From Actinoalloteichus_B caeruleus (GTDB lineage Bacteria > Actinomycetota > Actinomycetes > Mycobacteriales > Pseudonocardiaceae), in assembly GCF_000718005.1 (NCBI RefSeq), contig NZ_JODV01000023.1: DNA of 64,000 nt; one strand, 5' to 3'. A program made the translations under genes and the position numbers. Numbering within the stretch: the stretch's first letter is position 1; every line of letters starts with the position of its first letter. Below the pieces are notes generated by a model, which saw nothing but the letters and a program-made list of their open reading frames with translations, was not told where the DNA came from and ran no database searches. Positions 20,150 to 28,978 of the stretch are shown here, one piece after another.

Positions 20150-20234
20150 CCGGAGGCGTGCGGTGCCGATCAACGCTTCGAGAGAAGTGAATGAAAAAGG
20201 GGCAAGTGCTCCGCGATACCGCAGGTCAGGAAGT
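20150..20234 (+). promoter_or_regulatory. Leader of CRISPR array 2
   Basis: An A-rich patch (GAATGAAAAAGGGGCAAG, about 20187-20204) lies some 30 bases before the first intact repeat. It fits a type I-E leader, and the decay of the last repeat at the opposite end gives the same orientation. Confidence 0.65.
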
Positions 20235-20567
20235 GTCCTCCCCGCGCACGCGGGGCTGTTCCCGGGTACGACGTCGACACCCTCATGAGGGAATCGGTCC
20301 TCCCCGCGCACGCGGGGCTGTTCCCCGGGTTGTAAACCTTGGCGCCCCCTTCGTCTGGTCCTCCCCGCGCACGCGGGGCTGTTCCCAGGACGCCGTCCTC
20401 ACGGATGCCCGCGCGGACGTCCTCCCGCGCACGCGGGGCTGTTCCGCCGCCGGCCAGCCGCCCGGCTTCGAGTGCGGCGTCCTCCCCGCGCACGCGGGGC
20501 TGTTCCGGACACCCAGAAGTCCATCGACCAGTTCGCCGGGGCCTCCCCGCCCGCAGGGCCCAGGCCC
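20235..20567 (+). CRISPR. CRISPR array 2: type I-E-like, five repeats plus one decayed, five spacers
   Basis: The 28-nt repeats begin GTCCTCCCCG, hold the CCCCGCG-CA-CGCGGGG stem and end GCTGTTCC. They start at 20235, 20297, 20358, 20419 (one C lost) and 20479, with a decayed copy at about 20540-20567. Spacers are 33-34 nt, the classic I-E spacing of about 61. Repeat sequence and size match actinobacterial type I-E arrays. No cas gene is present in the window, so crRNAs would need Cas proteins encoded elsewhere. Confidence 0.96.
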
Positions 20568-20695
20568 TCTACAGGGGACTCCCTCGCCAGCGCAAGTGGG
20601 GCGGAGAGGGGCACCAGTGGGCGTCCAGCGGGCCTCCCAAACAGTGCCTGACCTCGTGATTGTCCGCCGGGGTCGCACTGCGATGAGCTGGTCCC

Positions 20696-21667
20696 ATGCC
20701 CCTACGACACTGTCTGCTCGCCCTGTCCGTCGCGGTGGTGTGGGGGCTGAACTTCGTCGCCATCAGCGCCTCGTTGGAGCACTTCCCGCCGATGTTCCTG
20801 GTGGCGTTGCGGTTCGCGGTGGTCGCCATCCCGACCGTCCTGTTCGTCCCCGCCCCTGGCGTCCCCCTGCGGTGGTTGCTCGGTTACGGCTGCGGGTTCG
20901 GCATCGTGCAGTTCCTCTTCCTCTTCTGGGGCATGGCCGTGGGCATGCCGACAGGTCTGGCGTCGCTGGTGCTCCAGTCCTCCGCGCCCTTCACCGTGCT
21001 GCTCGGAGCGACGGTGCTGCGAGAACGGATCAGCGCCCGCCAGCTGGCCGGCATCCTCGTCGGCGTGGGAGGGCTGGCGGTGGTGGGTTGGTACCGGGCC
21101 GAGACCGCCAGCGTCGTCCCCTTCCTGCTCACGGTGGCGGGCGCTTTCGGTTGGGCGGTGGGCAACATCTGTGGCCGGTTGGCGAAGCCGAGCAGCCCGG
21201 TTCGGCTGATGCTGTGGATGTGCGTGGTGCCGCCGCTGCCCATGTTCGCCCTGGCGTTCGTGGTCGAGGGCCCGACCCGAATCGGAGTCTCCCTCAGCAC
21301 CCTCGGCGCGCCCGGTGCGTGGGCGGCGTTGCTCGGGCTGGCCTACACGGTGCTCATCGCGGGAGTTCTCGGCTCCGGTGCCTGGACCTGGTTGTTGGCC
21401 CGGCACCCGGCCGGTGTGGTCGCGCCGTTCTCGATGCTGGCGCCGGTGGTCGGGATGACGGCGGCCTGGCTTGTCCTGCGGGAGACCGTCGCCGCGTGGG
21501 AACTGCTCGGCGGGCTCCTGATCGTCGGCGGGGTACTGCTCGGGTGCGTGGGCCGGCAGGGAACCGGCACGCGCTTGCCGCGGGTCGCGCCGCCGGGGGC
21601 GCCGGAGCCGTCAGAAGCTCGAGTCGCGGGGAACGGTCGACTGGTGAATCCGCGCCCGCCCGGATGA
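20696..21667 (+). CDS. EamA-family (DMT superfamily) transporter
   Basis: The product is 323 residues with ten hydrophobic segments in two similar halves. Each half ends with the EamA pattern of a Glu/Arg turn before the last helices (VLRERISARQLAGILVGVGG in the first, WLVLRETVAAWELLGGLL in the second). The start ATG at 20696 gives MPLRHCLLALSVAVVWG, typical for the family. These proteins export metabolites such as amino acids; the substrate is unknown. The last ~40 residues are a charged cytoplasmic tail. It stands alone and is followed by a hairpin. Confidence 0.92.
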   Translation: MPLRHCLLALSVAVVWGLNFVAISASLEHFPPMFLVALRFAVVAIPTVLFVPAPGVPLRWLLGYGCGFGIVQFLFLFWGMAVGMPTGLASLVLQSSAPFTVLLGATVLRERISARQLAGILVGVGGLAVVGWYRAETASVVPFLLTVAGAFGWAVGNICGRLAKPSSPVRLMLWMCVVPPLPMFALAFVVEGPTRIGVSLSTLGAPGAWAALLGLAYTVLIAGVLGSGAWTWLLARHPAGVVAPFSMLAPVVGMTAAWLVLRETVAAWELLGGLLIVGGVLLGCVGRQGTGTRLPRVAPPGAPEPSEARVAGNGRLVNPRPPG

Positions 21668-21821
21668 GTCCGACCGTGGCTCGGGACCCGGGCCCGCTCA
21701 GTCGCTCGCGGGCAGAACGATAGTGACCAGTGGCTTGGTGGGGGTGTCACGAGTTCTGGCGAATGGTCGAGCAGGGCTCCGCTCGGCTGGAGCAGGGCGC
21801 GTTGTCGTACCGAAACGGGCT

Positions 21822-21858
21822 CCATTCGGGCGAGGGCCGGAATTCCACGCCCGAATGG
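21822..21858 (+). terminator. Hairpin downstream of EamA gene
   Basis: CCATTCGGGC (21822-21831) pairs perfectly with GCCCGAATGG (21849-21858) around a 17-base loop. It lies 155 bases after the EamA stop, with no U-run, which is usual for terminators in such genomes. Confidence 0.5.
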
Positions 21859-22041
21859 CTCAATCGCGGGTCATCGAGTCAGCCGCCACGCAGGGCGGAA
21901 CCGGAAACCGGTGTTCGGTTCGGGACGCTGATCAGGCTTCCCGGCGGTTCCTCCAGCGCGGGAATCTTCGCGGTGCGAGCGAGCTACGCCGTTGGTGTGA
22001 TGGGAAGCCACGGTTGGCGGCATCGGCCGACCCAAGTGCTC

Positions 22042-22054
22042 TTACCTGCGGTAA
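22042..22054 (+). promoter_or_regulatory. Dyad upstream of the Rad50-like gene
   Basis: TTACC-TGC-GGTAA is a perfect 5-3-5 dyad 52 bases before the chosen start. It could be an operator; no regulator is adjacent. Confidence 0.35.
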
Positions 22055-22105
22055 CCGGGCACTGTGCTGTGGTGAGGGGTACGAGTGCCCCGGGGGGAGG
22101 GTGTG

Positions 22106-24085
22106 GTGAGCGGAAGACTTCGCATCCAGTGGCTGCGAATCCGGGTTGGTCAGAAAACCTGGCAGCAGCGGTACGACCTTGACGGGTCGCTCGTGGCCGT
22201 GGTCGGCCCGATCGACCGGGGCAAGACGTCGATGATTGAGTGCGTGGACTTCCTGTTCGGGCGGACGGTCCAGTTCCGGGGGGCGGTGGACCAGCGGTTG
22301 CGCGCGGTGCAGGCACAAATCCAGATCGGGGACGGTACCTACCGCGTCACCCGGGATCGGGATCACCCGGGGACGGTGTTGGTGGAGGAAGCCGACGGTA
22401 CCCCCGTGGGCCATTTCCCGTTGCGGTCGCAGGACGAGAAGCCGTCGTGGTCGACGTGGCTGTTGATGCGGCTCGGCCTGGACGAGATGTTCGCCTCGGT
22501 CCGGCTGCCCGGGGACAGGCGGCTCAGCTTCGCCGAGGACCTGTTGCCCTATCTGCACATTCGGCAGGAGGACATCGACCGGTTCGTCGTGCGGCCGCCA
22601 TCGCGGACAACCCCACGGCTCGCGGTGTTCAAGCTGCTCCTGCACCTCACCACCCCGGAAACGGAACGGCTGGCCGGCGCGATCACCGACACGAGGAACC
22701 GCATCACGCTCCAGCGGCGCAAGGCGCGGGACCTCGCGCGGTTCCTCAGGTCCTCGGACGCCACCAGCGAGAAGGCCCTTGACGCTGAGCTCGTGACGCT
22801 GCGGGAACGTGAACGCGAGGCGCGGGACGTGGTGGCACGGTTGCGGGCGGCGGCGAACGCGTCCGCCACGCACATGGCGCACCTCCACCGCCAGGTCGAC
22901 GAGGCCCGGGCCCGCCTGAGCGAGGCCGAGGACACCGTGGAGCGAGATCACCGGCGCCATCAGGAGGCGCGCTCCAAGGTCAAGGCCCTGCGGGACTCGT
23001 TGTCACATGTGGACGCGGTCGAGGACGTCGAGCCGTGCGAGCGCGAGCAGCTGACCTACGCGTTCGACGCCTGCCCCGCCTGCCGCCAGGGTCTGGGCGA
23101 GCGGGTGGTCCCTCCCGGGCACTGCGGCGTCTGCGTCCTGCCGCTGCCGGGTGCCGCCGTGGAGGCGGAGAGGGCGCGCCTGCGGACGATGGAGGAGGCG
23201 GCGTCGACGGCGTTGGCCACGGCGGACCAGGAGCTGCGCGGCAGCGGCGAGGTGGTGCGGCGGGCCAGGGCGGACCTCGACACCGCACGCCAGCGGGTCG
23301 ACCAGCACCTCGCCGCGTCGACGTCGCCGCACGTGGACGCCATCGCGGCGGCCACCGGCGAACTGGCAGCGCTCAGCGCCCAGATCAGCGCGTTGACGAG
23401 GCTGCGGGCGCCGCACGACCAGCTGAGACGGCTGGAGCGTGACACCGAGCGAGACGCGCGGAAACTGAAGGAGATGAGGGAGCGCCACCTTCAACTGTCG
23501 GCCCAGCTGGTGCGCCCCGGGGACGCGTTGGAACGGCTCAACTCCCTGTTCCGCCAGATCGTGCACGCGTTCGACCTGCCGTGGGCCACCGGTCGTGCCC
23601 GCCTGGACCCGGAAACGTGGACACCGTTGGTGGACGACCAGGACTTCGGGCAGCGGGGCGGTGGATCACGCACCGCGGTGTCCGTGGCCTACAGCCTGGC
23701 GCTGCTGTTGTACGCGTTGGAGCAACCCGCCGACTTCCACCTCCCGCACCTGCTGATCCTGGACTCCCCGCAGAAGAACCTCGGCCGCAACTCACATGAC
23801 CAGGCGCTCGCGGCTCGCATGTACAGGTGGATGGCCGACTACCTCCAGGACCGCGCGGCGGCGCTCAGCGGCACCACGAGCGGACAGCGGTACCGCGACT
23901 TCCAGTTGGTCATCGTCGACAACGCCATCCCCGCTGAGGTGCGGGACAGCTTCCGGCCCACCGTCACCTTCGACGAGGACACCGGCTTCGTCCGCGAGCT
24001 GGAACACCCGCACGGGCCCCCACTGCCCGCCGAACAGTTGAGGTTCGGCGACGACGTGGAAACCGAGCTCGGCTCGACCGCCTGA
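22106..24085 (+). CDS. Rad50/SMC-like coiled-coil ATPase with zinc-hook-like cysteines
   Basis: The product is about 659 residues; the GTG at 22106 follows GGGGGGAGG at 22092-22100 (GTG 22103 is also possible). The Walker A is GPIDRGKTS (~34-42). The middle (~200-500) is charged heptad-like coiled coil, broken by CPAC-x15-CGVC at ~323-345, which resembles the Rad50 zinc hook. The C-terminal lobe has the ABC signature-like GGGSRTAVSVAYSLALL (~520) and Walker B LLILDSPQKNLG (~550). Head-coil-hook-coil-head order is thus complete. SMC-like solo ATPases of this size occur in phage-defence loci, often with a nuclease partner; here no nuclease lies next door. Role in defence or repair is inference. 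Confidence 0.8.
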   Translation: MSGRLRIQWLRIRVGQKTWQQRYDLDGSLVAVVGPIDRGKTSMIECVDFLFGRTVQFRGAVDQRLRAVQAQIQIGDGTYRVTRDRDHPGTVLVEEADGTPVGHFPLRSQDEKPSWSTWLLMRLGLDEMFASVRLPGDRRLSFAEDLLPYLHIRQEDIDRFVVRPPSRTTPRLAVFKLLLHLTTPETERLAGAITDTRNRITLQRRKARDLARFLRSSDATSEKALDAELVTLREREREARDVVARLRAAANASATHMAHLHRQVDEARARLSEAEDTVERDHRRHQEARSKVKALRDSLSHVDAVEDVEPCEREQLTYAFDACPACRQGLGERVVPPGHCGVCVLPLPGAAVEAERARLRTMEEAASTALATADQELRGSGEVVRRARADLDTARQRVDQHLAASTSPHVDAIAAATGELAALSAQISALTRLRAPHDQLRRLERDTERDARKLKEMRERHLQLSAQLVRPGDALERLNSLFRQIVHAFDLPWATGRARLDPETWTPLVDDQDFGQRGGGSRTAVSVAYSLALLLYALEQPADFHLPHLLILDSPQKNLGRNSHDQALAARMYRWMADYLQDRAAALSGTTSGQRYRDFQLVIVDNAIPAEVRDSFRPTVTFDEDTGFVRELEHPHGPPLPAEQLRFGDDVETELGSTA

Positions 24086-24339
24086 GCGGCCGGGGCTCTC
24101 CGGGATCATCGACGCGGGGTTGGACGGTCCGGGGCGTGGAAGGGAGTGGGCCAGCCAGGCCGCAGGACAGTGTCGACGGGAGTGCGACCACCTCACCGGG
24201 CCATACCCGTCCGCTGGAACGGTGCTCCCGCCCCGCTCGGTGCCACTGCTGTCCTGCGCGCGGCGTGCCGTGCCCTGGGAGGGGACGAGAGCGGGGACGA
24301 GCCGGTCGCCCGGTCGGCGCGTACGAGGATTCCCGGCCG

Positions 24340-25299
24340 TCATCCCTGTCCGCCGCCGGCGAGCCGGGCGCCGAAGCGCTGGCACTGCTCGCGCATCGAG
24401 GCGGGTTCCTCGATGGTGAAGTCCGCGTCGACGAGCGCGATGTTCAGGACCAGCCACTGCCACGACTCGGGCATGAGCACGATGCGGGTGCGGTCGGCGT
24501 CGAGCGGCGTGAGCTCGGTGTACTGGTGGCGCAGGGCGTCCGCGACCTTCGCGATCGGGGCTTCGATCGTGACCACCACCCGCTGCCGGGCGCGGGTCAC
24601 GGCCTGCCGCACTTGTTCCACGCCTCCCCCGGCGGGCAGGGGGCGAGGGCGGAAGCTCCGGCCCGCGTCCCTGGCGTCGGAGATTCGGTCGACCCGGAAG
24701 ACACGCCAGTCCTCGGGGCCCAGGTCCCAGGCCAGCAGGTACCAGCGGTGGAGCAGGTGCACCTGCCGGTGGGGTTCGACGCGACGGCTGCTGGTGGTCC
24801 CGCGCGCGGTCGTGTAGTCGAAGGCGACGACGTGGGAGCGTTGGATGGCGGTGCCGAGGGTGCTCAGCGTCTCCGTGCTGGTGCTCGGCGCGGCGGTCTG
24901 GTCGGTTTCCAGGCTGGCCCGCAGGGCGGCGACGCGGGGGCGGAGCCGGGCTGGCAGGTACTGGTCGACCTTGCCGTAGGCGCTGGTGGCGGCCGCGTCG
25001 AGGCTGCCCTGTTCGGCGCTGCCGGTGGCGGCGAGGGCGGCGAGCGCGAGGAGGGTGGCGGCGGCCTCGTCGTCGTCCAACAGGAGCGGGGGCATCGAGT
25101 TCCCGGTGGCCAGCCGGTAGTAGCCGCCGGGGCCGGGCTGGGTTTCGACGGGGTAGCCGTACCCGCGGAGGCGGTCGATGTCGCGGCGGAGGGTGCGGGG
25201 GCTGACGTCGAGGTGTCGGGCGAGTTCCCCGCCGGTGAAGGCCCTGCCCGTCTGGAGGGCGGCCAGCAGGGCGAGGGAACGCTGGGTCACGTCGGCCAT
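24340..25299 (-). CDS. WYL-domain transcriptional regulator (YafY/DeoR-type HTH)
   Basis: The product is 319 residues from ATG 25299. Residues ~1-60 form a winged HTH (ALLAALQTGRAFTGGELARH, then LDVSPRTLRRDIDRLRGYGY). Residues ~140-215 are the WYL domain (VVAFDYTTARGTTSSRRVEP, HRWYLLAWD, WRVFRVDRI), and a WCX-type C-terminal extension follows (VTIEAPIAKVADAL). WYL domains sense ligands, often nucleic acids or nucleotides. It is divergent from the UvrA-like gene with a 62-bp gap, and is the likely controller of it. Confidence 0.92.
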   Translation of the reverse strand: MADVTQRSLALLAALQTGRAFTGGELARHLDVSPRTLRRDIDRLRGYGYPVETQPGPGGYYRLATGNSMPPLLLDDDEAAATLLALAALAATGSAEQGSLDAAATSAYGKVDQYLPARLRPRVAALRASLETDQTAAPSTSTETLSTLGTAIQRSHVVAFDYTTARGTTSSRRVEPHRQVHLLHRWYLLAWDLGPEDWRVFRVDRISDARDAGRSFRPRPLPAGGGVEQVRQAVTRARQRVVVTIEAPIAKVADALRHQYTELTPLDADRTRIVLMPESWQWLVLNIALVDADFTIEEPASMREQCQRFGARLAGGGQG

Positions 25300-25361
25300 G
25301 CGCCCATTCTCGAGCGAATCGCGGTCAGAATCCGGCCACATCTGCTCGTACGGTCTCCCGC

Positions 25362-27605
25362 ATGTCGCAACAGCGCAACATTCGGGTCCGGGGTGCTCGG
25401 ACGAACAACCTGAAGTCCCTCGACGTCGACGTGCCCCGGGGGCAGCTCGTCGTGTTCGTCGGGCTGTCCGGCTCCGGGAAGTCGTCCCTGGTGTTCGACA
25501 CCATCGCGGCCGAGGCGGGCCACCAGCTCAACGAGACGTTCCCCCCGTTCGTGCGGAACCGGATGACGAAGTGGACCCGCCCGGAGGTCACCGAGATCAG
25601 CGGCCTGTCCCCGGCGGTGGTCATCGGACAGCGGAGGGTCGGCGGGAACTCCCGATCCACCGTCGGCACCTACACCGACGCCTGGTCCTACCTGCGGCTG
25701 ATCTTCTCCCGTCTCAGCACCCCGCACGTCGGGGAGTCCAACCGCTTCTCCTTCAACGACCCGACGGGGATGTGCCCCACCTGTTCCGGGCTGGGGGAGG
25801 TGGTGGTGATCGCCGTGGACCGTGTGGTCGACATGGACAGGTCGCTCGAGGACGGCGCGGTCCGGCTTCCCGGGTTCGTGCAGGGGAACTACTGGTACAG
25901 CCTGTACGCCGACATCGGCTCGTTCGACGCCACCACACCGCTCCGCGACTGGAGCGAGGACCAACGGCAGGCCCTCCTCTACGGCGGGGAACACGCCGAA
26001 CGGCTCGACCCGCGCCCCCCGAAGGGATTCGAAGGGGTCGTCGAACGGTTCGAGCGCATCTACCTGAACACCTCGGAGGACCTGTCGGAGCGCAAACGGG
26101 AGACCTTGGCCCAGTTCACCCGTTCCGACCTGTGCCCCGACTGCCACGGCGACCGGCTCAACGAGGAGAGCCGCTCCGCGACCGTCCTCGGCCGCACCAT
26201 CGGCGCGATGGCCCGGATGGAGGTCAGCGACCTCGCCGACCTCGTCACCGGAGTGACCGAGCCGAGCGTGCGGCCAGCGGTGGCGGCACTGAAGGACCGG
26301 TTGGACGCCCTGGTCACCATCGGCCTCGGCTACCTGCACCTCGGCCGGCCCACGCCGACGCTCTCCGGCGGGGAGTCGCAGCGCATCAAGACGGTGAAGC
26401 ACCTCGGCAGCAGCCTGATGGAGATGCTGTACGTCTTCGACGAGCCCACCGTGGGCCTCCACCCGCACGACGTGTCGGCCATGATCACCCTGCTCCGCCA
26501 GCTGTGCGACAAGGGCAACAGCGTCCTCGTCGTCGAGCACGACCCGGCGGTGATGGCCGCCGCCGACCAGGTCGTCGAGATCGGACCCAGAGCCGGCGAA
26601 CACGGTGGGGCCCTGGTCTTCCAGGGGCCGTTCTCCGAACTGGGCGCGGCTGGAACCGCCACCTCGGTCGAACTCTCCCGCACGCGTCGACCGAGGGAGG
26701 AGCCGCGCACCCCGACCGGGCAGGTCGTCGTCGCCGACGCCTGCCGCAACAACCTGCGGAAGGTGACCGTCGAGATCCCCACCGGGGTGATGACCGTGCT
26801 CACCGGGGTCGCCGGGTCCGGCAAGTCCAGCCTCGCCCGGGAACTCGTCGACCAGCACGACGCGATCGTCATCGACCAGCGTCCCGTCAGCGCCAGCCGC
26901 CGGTCCACCCCCATCACCTACACGGGGGTGGCAGCGCCCATCCGGAAGCTGTTCGCCCGGCGCAACGGCGTCGCCGCGAGCCTGTTCAGCGCCAACTCGG
27001 AAGGCGGCTGCCCGGACTGCGGCGGGACCGGTGTCATCTACACCGACCTGGCCTTCATGGACGGCCAGGAAACCGTGTGCGAGACCTGCCAGGGGCGCAG
27101 GTTCACCCCCGACGTGCTGCGGTACACCGTGGACGGGCTGTCCATCGCCGACGTGGAGGACCTGACGATCGAGGAGGCGATCCGGCGGCTGCCGGACAGG
27201 GCGATCACGAAGGCCCTGAGCCACCTTGACAAGGTGGGCCTGGGGTACCTGCGGCTCGGTCAGCCGCTGTCGACGTTGTCGGGAGGGGAGTGCCAACGGG
27301 TGAAGGTGGCCAAGGAACTGCGGGAGGCCAGCACGCCCACCCTCTACGTGCTCGACGAGCCGACGACCGGACTGCACCTCGCCGACATCGACACGTTGCT
27401 CGGTCTCCTCGACGACCTGGTGGAGCACGGGCACGGCGTCGTGGTGATCGAGCACAACCTCGACGTGATCCGGCACGCCGACTGGCTGATCGACCTGGGG
27501 CCGGGCCCGGGCCGGCACGGGGGCCGGGTGCTCTACGAGGGGCCGGTGACCGGGGTCGGCGACACCCCGACGGGACGAGCCCTGCGGGAGGCCTTCCCGT
27601 CCTGA
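25362..27605 (+). CDS. UvrA-like ABC ATPase (drug-resistance/UvrA2 type)
   Basis: The product is 747 residues, shorter than the ~950 of housekeeping UvrA. It has two ABC modules. Module 1 has P-loop GLSGSGKSSL (34-43), signature LSGGESQR (~333) and Walker B YVFDEPTVGLHPHD. Module 2 has P-loop GVAGSGKSSL (~483), signature LSGGECQR (~639) and YVLDEPTTGLHLAD. Zinc-finger cysteines are seen as CPTC, CPDC and a second CPDC/CETC set. The shortened form lacks the UvrB-binding insertion of canonical UvrA, as in DrrC/UvrA2 proteins that protect producers from DNA-binding drugs. Expression is probably controlled by the divergent WYL regulator. Confidence 0.92.
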   Translation: MSQQRNIRVRGARTNNLKSLDVDVPRGQLVVFVGLSGSGKSSLVFDTIAAEAGHQLNETFPPFVRNRMTKWTRPEVTEISGLSPAVVIGQRRVGGNSRSTVGTYTDAWSYLRLIFSRLSTPHVGESNRFSFNDPTGMCPTCSGLGEVVVIAVDRVVDMDRSLEDGAVRLPGFVQGNYWYSLYADIGSFDATTPLRDWSEDQRQALLYGGEHAERLDPRPPKGFEGVVERFERIYLNTSEDLSERKRETLAQFTRSDLCPDCHGDRLNEESRSATVLGRTIGAMARMEVSDLADLVTGVTEPSVRPAVAALKDRLDALVTIGLGYLHLGRPTPTLSGGESQRIKTVKHLGSSLMEMLYVFDEPTVGLHPHDVSAMITLLRQLCDKGNSVLVVEHDPAVMAAADQVVEIGPRAGEHGGALVFQGPFSELGAAGTATSVELSRTRRPREEPRTPTGQVVVADACRNNLRKVTVEIPTGVMTVLTGVAGSGKSSLARELVDQHDAIVIDQRPVSASRRSTPITYTGVAAPIRKLFARRNGVAASLFSANSEGGCPDCGGTGVIYTDLAFMDGQETVCETCQGRRFTPDVLRYTVDGLSIADVEDLTIEEAIRRLPDRAITKALSHLDKVGLGYLRLGQPLSTLSGGECQRVKVAKELREASTPTLYVLDEPTTGLHLADIDTLLGLLDDLVEHGHGVVVIEHNLDVIRHADWLIDLGPGPGRHGGRVLYEGPVTGVGDTPTGRALREAFPS

Positions 27606-27973
27606 GGGCGGGGGAGCGTGCGAGCGTTCGCCGTGGACGGCCGGTGCCGCGCGGGGACAGGGCGCTGCGTGCCGTGTCCTTCCCCCGGGGTGCGGGTCCT
27701 CGGCCTGGGCGGCGGGTTGATCCGAGTTGATGTCGGAGCCGAGGACCGGCGGGGAAGTCGCGATGCCTGGTGCGGGGTGTGGGAGCGGTGCCCTCACCCC
27801 GCACGCCGCTGGTGCGGGGAAGCAAGCGGTGTTGAGCGGAACGGGAGAGGACCCGGTGGACAGCCCCGGCGTTCCAGTGATCTGACGGCTGGTGGTTCCC
27901 GCGGGAAGGCCCCGATGACATCGGGATATCACCGATGGTGCACAGTTGGTCACTCTTCCTTTTGGGGGGTGTC
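27606..27973. other. Intergenic with small dyads before methyltransferase gene
   Basis: No gene seen. Close to the next gene are CCCGAT-GAC-ATCGGG (27911-27925) and the overlapping CATCGG-n7-CCGATG (27919-27937). These could be an operator or part of a hairpin. Confidence 0.4.
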
Positions 27974-28978
27974 GTGGTCACCATCGCACCAACCGTCGCT
28001 TCGGTCGCCGGAACGATTCCGGAAACGCACTACTCCCACCACGGAGGACGCGGCCACACGCCGATGCGGTCGAACCCACTGGTGATCCACCGCGAACTCA
28101 CGCTCCTGGACGTTCACCCGGCCCAGCGCGTGTGCGAGATCGGCACCGGCTCCGGATACTCCGGGGCGCTGTTGTCGTCCCTGGTCGGCGAGGACGGCCG
28201 CGTGGTCAGCGTGGTCAGCGTGGACATCGACCCCTACCTGGTGCAGTGGGCGCGGTGTGCCCATCGCGAGCGTGGAGTGCGGAACGTCAGGTGCGTGGTG
28301 GGGGACGGGCGTCAAGGATTCGCGGCCGAAGCGCCCTACGACCGCCTCGTCGCGTGGTGCACGCCGCCCCACCTGCCGAAGGCGTGGGTCGACCAGTCGC
28401 AGGTTGGCGGTGTCATCGTCACCCCGCTTCCAGTGGCGCGAGTCCCCCAGATCACGGTCGTCGCTGAGATTCTGGTCGACGAGGAACGGACACCGCGAGT
28501 TCAGCGTGTCCTGCACGGCGGCTACATGGAGACGGTGTCCAGCCCCTGCGACCCGGACACGCCCACCCGTCTCGTCGACTGGGAGTACCGCCTCCCCTCC
28601 GCCGCCTGGAGATCAGTCGGGTGGCGGAAGGAGGACAACGAGCTGCGGGATGGAGCGCGCGGGGCACTGGACAGGCTGCTTGCCAGGTCCTCGATCCGCG
28701 AGACAGTCGGGGAGGAGGACATCGACTGGGGGAGCTGGAGGACCTGGGCGGCTGCCACAGACGATCACTACCTGACGGCTGTCGGCTGGCCCTCGGGCGG
28801 GATCGCGGTGGGCCACAGCACCCCGGAGTCCGTCGCCGTCCTCCGTCACGACGGAACGATCTTGGCTGATCGTCGAGCATCGCCATCCCTGCGGATCGTG
28901 CGGGACTGGTTCCGGGCCTGGGATCGGGCTGGCCGGCCGGCGGTCGAGGAGTACGAGGGCACGCTGCACCCTCAGTAG
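27974..28978 (+). CDS. Protein-L-isoaspartate O-methyltransferase (PIMT)-like methyltransferase
   Basis: The product is about 334 residues from GTG 27974, chosen because GGGGGG precedes it; an ATG at 27935 would add 13 residues. The PIMT region has the SAM motif I VCEIGTGSGYSGALL, the acidic motif after strand 2 (SVDIDP) and motif II-like GDGRQGFAAEAPYDRLV. The family's pre-motif region is present as HYSHHGGRGHTPMRSNP. The C-terminal ~150 residues are a distinct extension (WGSWRTWAAATDDHY) shared by PIMT homologues that modify ribosomally made peptides in actinomycetes. No precursor peptide gene or cyclase was seen here, so a repair role or an unlinked partner remains open. Confidence 0.8.
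   Translation: MVTIAPTVASVAGTIPETHYSHHGGRGHTPMRSNPLVIHRELTLLDVHPAQRVCEIGTGSGYSGALLSSLVGEDGRVVSVVSVDIDPYLVQWARCAHRERGVRNVRCVVGDGRQGFAAEAPYDRLVAWCTPPHLPKAWVDQSQVGGVIVTPLPVARVPQITVVAEILVDEERTPRVQRVLHGGYMETVSSPCDPDTPTRLVDWEYRLPSAAWRSVGWRKEDNELRDGARGALDRLLARSSIRETVGEEDIDWGSWRTWAAATDDHYLTAVGWPSGGIAVGHSTPESVAVLRHDGTILADRRASPSLRIVRDWFRAWDRAGRPAVEEYEGTLHPQ

Noticed and set aside
13609..20567. A complete CRISPR-Cas locus
   Set aside because: Both arrays are real but no cas1, cas2, cas3, cas10 or effector gene was found anywhere in the window.
25287..27953. Long minus-strand frame opposite the UvrA-like gene
   Set aside because: Antisense of an unmistakable double ABC protein; composition is typical of a shadow.
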